Shown piece by piece: positions 60,604 through 64,000 of a stretch of DNA of 64,000 nucleotides (its first letter is position 1; each line of letters starts with the position of its first letter). The translations under genes and the position numbers were made by a program. This DNA comes from Rudaea sp. GTDB taxonomy: Bacteria > Pseudomonadota > Gammaproteobacteria > Xanthomonadales > Rhodanobacteraceae. Location: positions 51,347 through 115,346 of the forward strand of contig JARLJU010000264.1 of assembly GCA_031291055.1 (NCBI GenBank), in the 5' to 3' direction. Under the pieces are notes generated by a model that was not told the DNA's origin, ran no database searches, and worked only from the letters and a program-made list of their open reading frames with translations.

Positions 60604-63600
60604 ATGCCTGGTCTGATCTGTCGCTGGCGTGGCTGGCGCCGCATGTGCGCGCGAGTGCTGCCGTCAACATTGTGTCGTGGTCTGCAGCGCGGCGTGATCG
60701 TCGTGGTCAGTCTGGTCGTTGCCCCATACACCTTGGCGTACCAGCCAGGCAAGGATGGCGTCGGCGCGATCACCACGGCCAACACGGTCATCAACACGTA
60801 CACCACGTTGAATGCCGCCGCAGCGCAGAACGCGACCACTATTACCGTCACCAGTGCGGCTGCACTGACCGGCTTGTCTGTCAACGACGTACTGCTGATC
60901 TACAACCCCCAGGGCGCGACGATCACGTCGCCCGACGACGCCACCTACGGCACGATCAGCGCACTGAACAACGCCGGACGCTTCGAGTTCGTCAACGTCG
61001 ACGCGATCAACGGCAATACGCTGACCATCGACAGCGGCGGCAGCGCCAACAGCTGTGGCGGTGGTCTGCGCAACAGTTACGACAACGGCGCCGAAGTCGT
61101 GCGTGTGCCGCAGTATTCTTCGCTTACGATTTCCGGCACGGGGTCGGTCACAGCCCAGGCCTGGAATGGCACCACCGGCGGCATCGTCGCCGCGTTCGTG
61201 CAGAACACGGCCACTGTCGGCGGCGCCGGCATCACGGTGGCGGGCCAGGGCTTTCGCGGCGGCGCGTTGACCAACAATACGGGTGATCAAGGTACGAACT
61301 GGACTTATTACCGTGTGAACGCTGCGCAACAGGGGTTCACGCCGCCAAGCGGGACAGGCACGATACAAGGCAATGGCGGTGCACAAAAAGGCGAGAGCAT
61401 AGCCGGCAGTCTGGCGACGTATGAATCCACGTACAACGGTGGTTACGGACGCGGCGCCCCTGCCAACGGCGGCGGCGGCGGCGACGCACACAATGGCGGC
61501 GGTGGCGGCGGCGCCAACGGCGACAACGGGGTCTCCTGGAATGGAGAAGGCAACCCGGATAACAGCGTCGCTACATATACCACAGCATGGAATATCGACG
61601 GCACGATCACCAGCACCAACACGTCTTCGGGCGGTGGTCGCGGCGGATATACCTACGCTGCCAACACCCACGATCCGACCACGACCGCGCCCGGCAATAC
61701 TAACTGGGGCGGCAACAATCGCCTCGAGCGTGGCGGTCTTGGTGGCCGACCACTCACCAATGATCCGAGCACGGCGGGTGATCGCTTGTTCTTCGGCGGC
61801 GGCGGCGGTGCCGGCGACGAGAACAATGGAGCAGGTACGGCCGGCGGTAACGGCGGCGGCATCGTTTTCCTGCTGGCCAGTACGATTGCCGGCACGGGCA
61901 CCATCAATGCTAACGGCGCGTCTGCGCTGAACAACAACGGATTGGGCACCGGCAATGACGCTCCCGGCGGCGGTGGCGCTGGCGGGTCCATCATTCTCAT
62001 CGCCAATTCCAGCCTCAGCGGGGTCGCGCTGCAGGCCAACGGCGGCAAAGGCGGCAATCAGCACATCACGACCGCGGAAAGCGAAGGTGCCGGTGGTGGT
62101 GGCGGCGGCGGCTACATCGCGGTAAATGGCGGCACTCCAGGGTCTGCGTCTGCCACAGGTGGCGCCAATGGAACGAGCGATTCAACCGGTATCACACCCC
62201 CGAAATTTCCCGCCAACGGCGCGACGCAAGGCGGCAATGGCGTCCCCAACGGGGTGGCTCCGGCGCTGACAAATTTTCCGCTGTGCTACCTGCCGGTATT
62301 GGCCATCTCCAAGACCGACAATGGTCCGTGGGTTGCCGGACAAACCAATTCGCAGTACACACTGACGGTGAAGAACACCGGCAGCGTGGCCACAACGGGC
62401 ACGATCACGGTGCTGGACACCATGCCGAGCGGCATCACGCCGCCGGCGAGCTTTACCAGCAACGGCTGGACGTGCAGTTTTGCCAGCCCGACCCTGACCT
62501 GCACCAGTTCCACCGCGATCGCGGCGCTGGGCGGCAGCAGCACCATCACCGCGCCCGTGACCGTGACGGCGGCAGCCGAACCGGGCGTCACCAACCGGTC
62601 GTCGGTGGGTGGCGGCGGCGATCCGAACAACGGCGGCAGTCCACCCGTGCCGGGATCGTGTGCAGCAGGCGACAATCATTGCGGCAACGACACGACCACG
62701 GTCAATGCGGCCACAGTGCCGACGATGACCAAGGCGTTCAGTCCGGTGCAGATTCCGTCGGGCGGGACTAGCATTCTGACGTTGAATTTCACCAATCCGA
62801 ATGCGAATGCGAATCTGAGCGGATTAAGCGTGGGCGACACCTTCCCGGCGGGGATGTCGGTCGCCTCGCCGGTGACAACGAGCAACACCTGCGGTGGCAC
62901 CTTTGCGCCGATCGCGGGTAGTACTGCGATAAGTCTTTCGGGCAGCACGCTGGCAGCCAGTGCGACCTGCTCGATCAGTGTTGTTGTCACCGACAGTACC
63001 GCTGGCACCGCAACCAACACCACCGGTGCGGTGAACACCAACGAAAGTGGCGCGGGCGGCACGGCCTCGGCCACGCTGACGGTGGTCGCTCCACCGACGA
63101 TCAGCAAGTCGTTTGGCGCGAGCAGCATCTCTGTGAACGGTACAACATCGCTGAGTTTCACGATCACCAATCCGAACGCGGCGACGTCGCTGACCGGGGT
63201 GGCCGTGACCGACACGTTGCCGAGTGGGTTGAAGGTCGCCGCGCCGAATGGCCTTGCCGGCAGCTGCGGCGGCGGGACGATCACGGCGGCGGCGGGGTCG
63301 GGCAGCGTGAGCCTGTCCGGAGCGACGCTAGCGGCAAGCACGTCGTGCACGTTCAGCGTAAACGTGACCGGCACGACGGTAGGTACCCAGAACAACACGA
63401 CTAGCAACATCACGTCGACAAACGGCGGGCAAGGCAACACCGCGACGGCGACCGTCACCGTCACGCCGGTGGCTAATTTGGTTGTCACCAAGGTAGCTAG
63501 TCCGGTGGGGACGTATTTGCCGGGCCAGAGTCTGAGCTACACGATCACGGTGATGAACAACGGACCGAGCGGCGTGACGGGCGCAAGCGTGAGCGATACG

Positions 63601-64000
63601 GTGCCCGCGGCGCTGACGGGGGTAACGTGGACGTGTACGGGGACGGGTGGGGGCACGTGCACGGCGAGCGGCAGCGGCAATATCAATGACACGGTGAGCA
63701 TTCCAAGCGGGGGTCTACTGACGTACAGCGTGAGCGCTACGGTGGCGCTGAGTGCGACGGGGTCGATCACGAACACGGTGACGGTCAGTTCGCCGATTGC
63801 ATCAAGCACATGCGCGACGCCGCCTTGCACGAGTACGGCGAGCGCGACGAACACGAATAGTGGCGCAGCGCAGCTGACGATCGCCAAGAGCGCGACGCCG
63901 TCGGCGTTTGCGGTGGGCCAGAGCGGGACATACTCGTTGCTGGTGAGCAACACGGGCACGAGCAGCACGGGGGGTGCGATCACGGTGAGCGATACATTGC
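60604..64000 (+). CDS. Glycine-rich DUF11-repeat surface protein (partial, runs off the window)
   Basis: The open frame gives 1,132 residues without a stop. A long basic n-region and hydrophobic segment (about residues 28-48) form an extended signal peptide. A beta-rich domain of about 230 residues follows. Residues about 280-545 are very rich in glycine and asparagine, with GGGGG tracts. From about 565 on come DUF11-type repeats, each marked by (I/V/M)(A/S/T)K, NTG/NPNA and (T/D)xPSG or SDTVP. The repeat lysines fall at residues 570, 710, 835, 963 and 1095. Such proteins are cell-surface or biofilm adhesin-like. GGGGGAAGTT before the ATG is a strong ribosome-binding site. Confidence 0.88.
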   Translation, partial: MPGLICRWRGWRRMCARVLPSTLCRGLQRGVIVVVSLVVAPYTLAYQPGKDGVGAITTANTVINTYTTLNAAAAQNATTITVTSAAALTGLSVNDVLLIYNPQGATITSPDDATYGTISALNNAGRFEFVNVDAINGNTLTIDSGGSANSCGGGLRNSYDNGAEVVRVPQYSSLTISGTGSVTAQAWNGTTGGIVAAFVQNTATVGGAGITVAGQGFRGGALTNNTGDQGTNWTYYRVNAAQQGFTPPSGTGTIQGNGGAQKGESIAGSLATYESTYNGGYGRGAPANGGGGGDAHNGGGGGGANGDNGVSWNGEGNPDNSVATYTTAWNIDGTITSTNTSSGGGRGGYTYAANTHDPTTTAPGNTNWGGNNRLERGGLGGRPLTNDPSTAGDRLFFGGGGGAGDENNGAGTAGGNGGGIVFLLASTIAGTGTINANGASALNNNGLGTGNDAPGGGGAGGSIILIANSSLSGVALQANGGKGGNQHITTAESEGAGGGGGGGYIAVNGGTPGSASATGGANGTSDSTGITPPKFPANGATQGGNGVPNGVAPALTNFPLCYLPVLAISKTDNGPWVAGQTNSQYTLTVKNTGSVATTGTITVLDTMPSGITPPASFTSNGWTCSFASPTLTCTSSTAIAALGGSSTITAPVTVTAAAEPGVTNRSSVGGGGDPNNGGSPPVPGSCAAGDNHCGNDTTTVNAATVPTMTKAFSPVQIPSGGTSILTLNFTNPNANANLSGLSVGDTFPAGMSVASPVTTSNTCGGTFAPIAGSTAISLSGSTLAASATCSISVVVTDSTAGTATNTTGAVNTNESGAGGTASATLTVVAPPTISKSFGASSISVNGTTSLSFTITNPNAATSLTGVAVTDTLPSGLKVAAPNGLAGSCGGGTITAAAGSGSVSLSGATLAASTSCTFSVNVTGTTVGTQNNTTSNITSTNGGQGNTATATVTVTPVANLVVTKVASPVGTYLPGQSLSYTITVMNNGPSGVTGASVSDTVPAALTGVTWTCTGTGGGTCTASGSGNINDTVSIPSGGLLTYSVSATVALSATGSITNTVTVSSPIASSTCATPPCTSTASATNTNSGAAQLTIAKSATPSAFAVGQSGTYSLLVSNTGTSSTGGAITVSDTL

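Noticed and set aside
60664..63983. Long open frames on the minus strand across the DUF11 gene
   Set aside because: The plus frame is open throughout, has a strong ribosome-binding site and recognisable repeats. The minus frames reflect codon bias of a GC-rich repetitive gene and have no protein-like motifs.

Overview
The window is high-GC chromosomal DNA, apparently from a gammaproteobacterium of the Xanthomonadales (Lysobacterales); a Rhodanobacteraceae-like member is my best guess and the genus is unresolved. The main evidence is a fused aspartokinase/diaminopimelate decarboxylase (lysAC) followed by murL and murD2, the alternative D-glutamate route of peptidoglycan synthesis known from Xanthomonas. 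An rml/manC sugar-nucleotide operon, a MocR regulator and many c-type cytochromes fit the same group. I found no tRNA, rRNA, CRISPR array, prophage or intact transposase.

Layout. 1-9.7 kb: a PepSY membrane protein, the frameshifted remains of its usual membrane partner, HutD, two bacterial SET-domain proteins, an M20 peptidase, a GNAT, a diheme cytochrome c, RNase T2, a DUF3096 microprotein, a lipoprotein metallopeptidase and a small secreted protein. 9.7-17.2 kb: amidohydrolase, membrane protein, BON lipoprotein, an EF-G-like GTPase, two proline-rich envelope proteins and an old yellow enzyme. 17.3-23.9 kb: a two-subunit molybdenum hydroxylase, a long hairpin-rich intergenic repeat, an APC permease, a DUF4440 protein and PhzF. 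24.1-30.2 kb: the lysAC-murL-murD2-cytochrome b operon, each gene overlapping the next, with a palindromic element apparently inserted in frame inside murL. 30.2-33.8 kb: cytochrome c', dienelactone hydrolase, a SUOX-fold protein, ispB and ssb.

33.9-36.2 kb is a lower-GC island of truncated surface-protein genes that ends in a REP/BIME-like double hairpin. 36.2-46.3 kb holds a multiheme cytochrome cluster, a MocR regulator, a second molybdenum hydroxylase with its own triheme cytochrome, and a GH30 glycosidase. 46.3-53.1 kb holds an RND efflux pair, a second copy of the intergenic repeat and a LytS/LytTR two-component system. 53.3-60.3 kb is rmlB-rmlA-rmlC-(S9 peptidase)-rmlD-manC, which makes dTDP-L-rhamnose and GDP-mannose for surface polysaccharide. 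60.6 kb to the window end is the first 1,132 residues of a large glycine-rich DUF11-repeat surface protein.

The themes are cell-envelope construction (peptidoglycan precursors, rhamnose/mannose, surface adhesin-like proteins) and periplasmic electron transfer (molybdenum hydroxylases feeding c-type cytochromes). Several families of small palindromic repeats sit in the gaps and have damaged or enlarged neighbouring genes.
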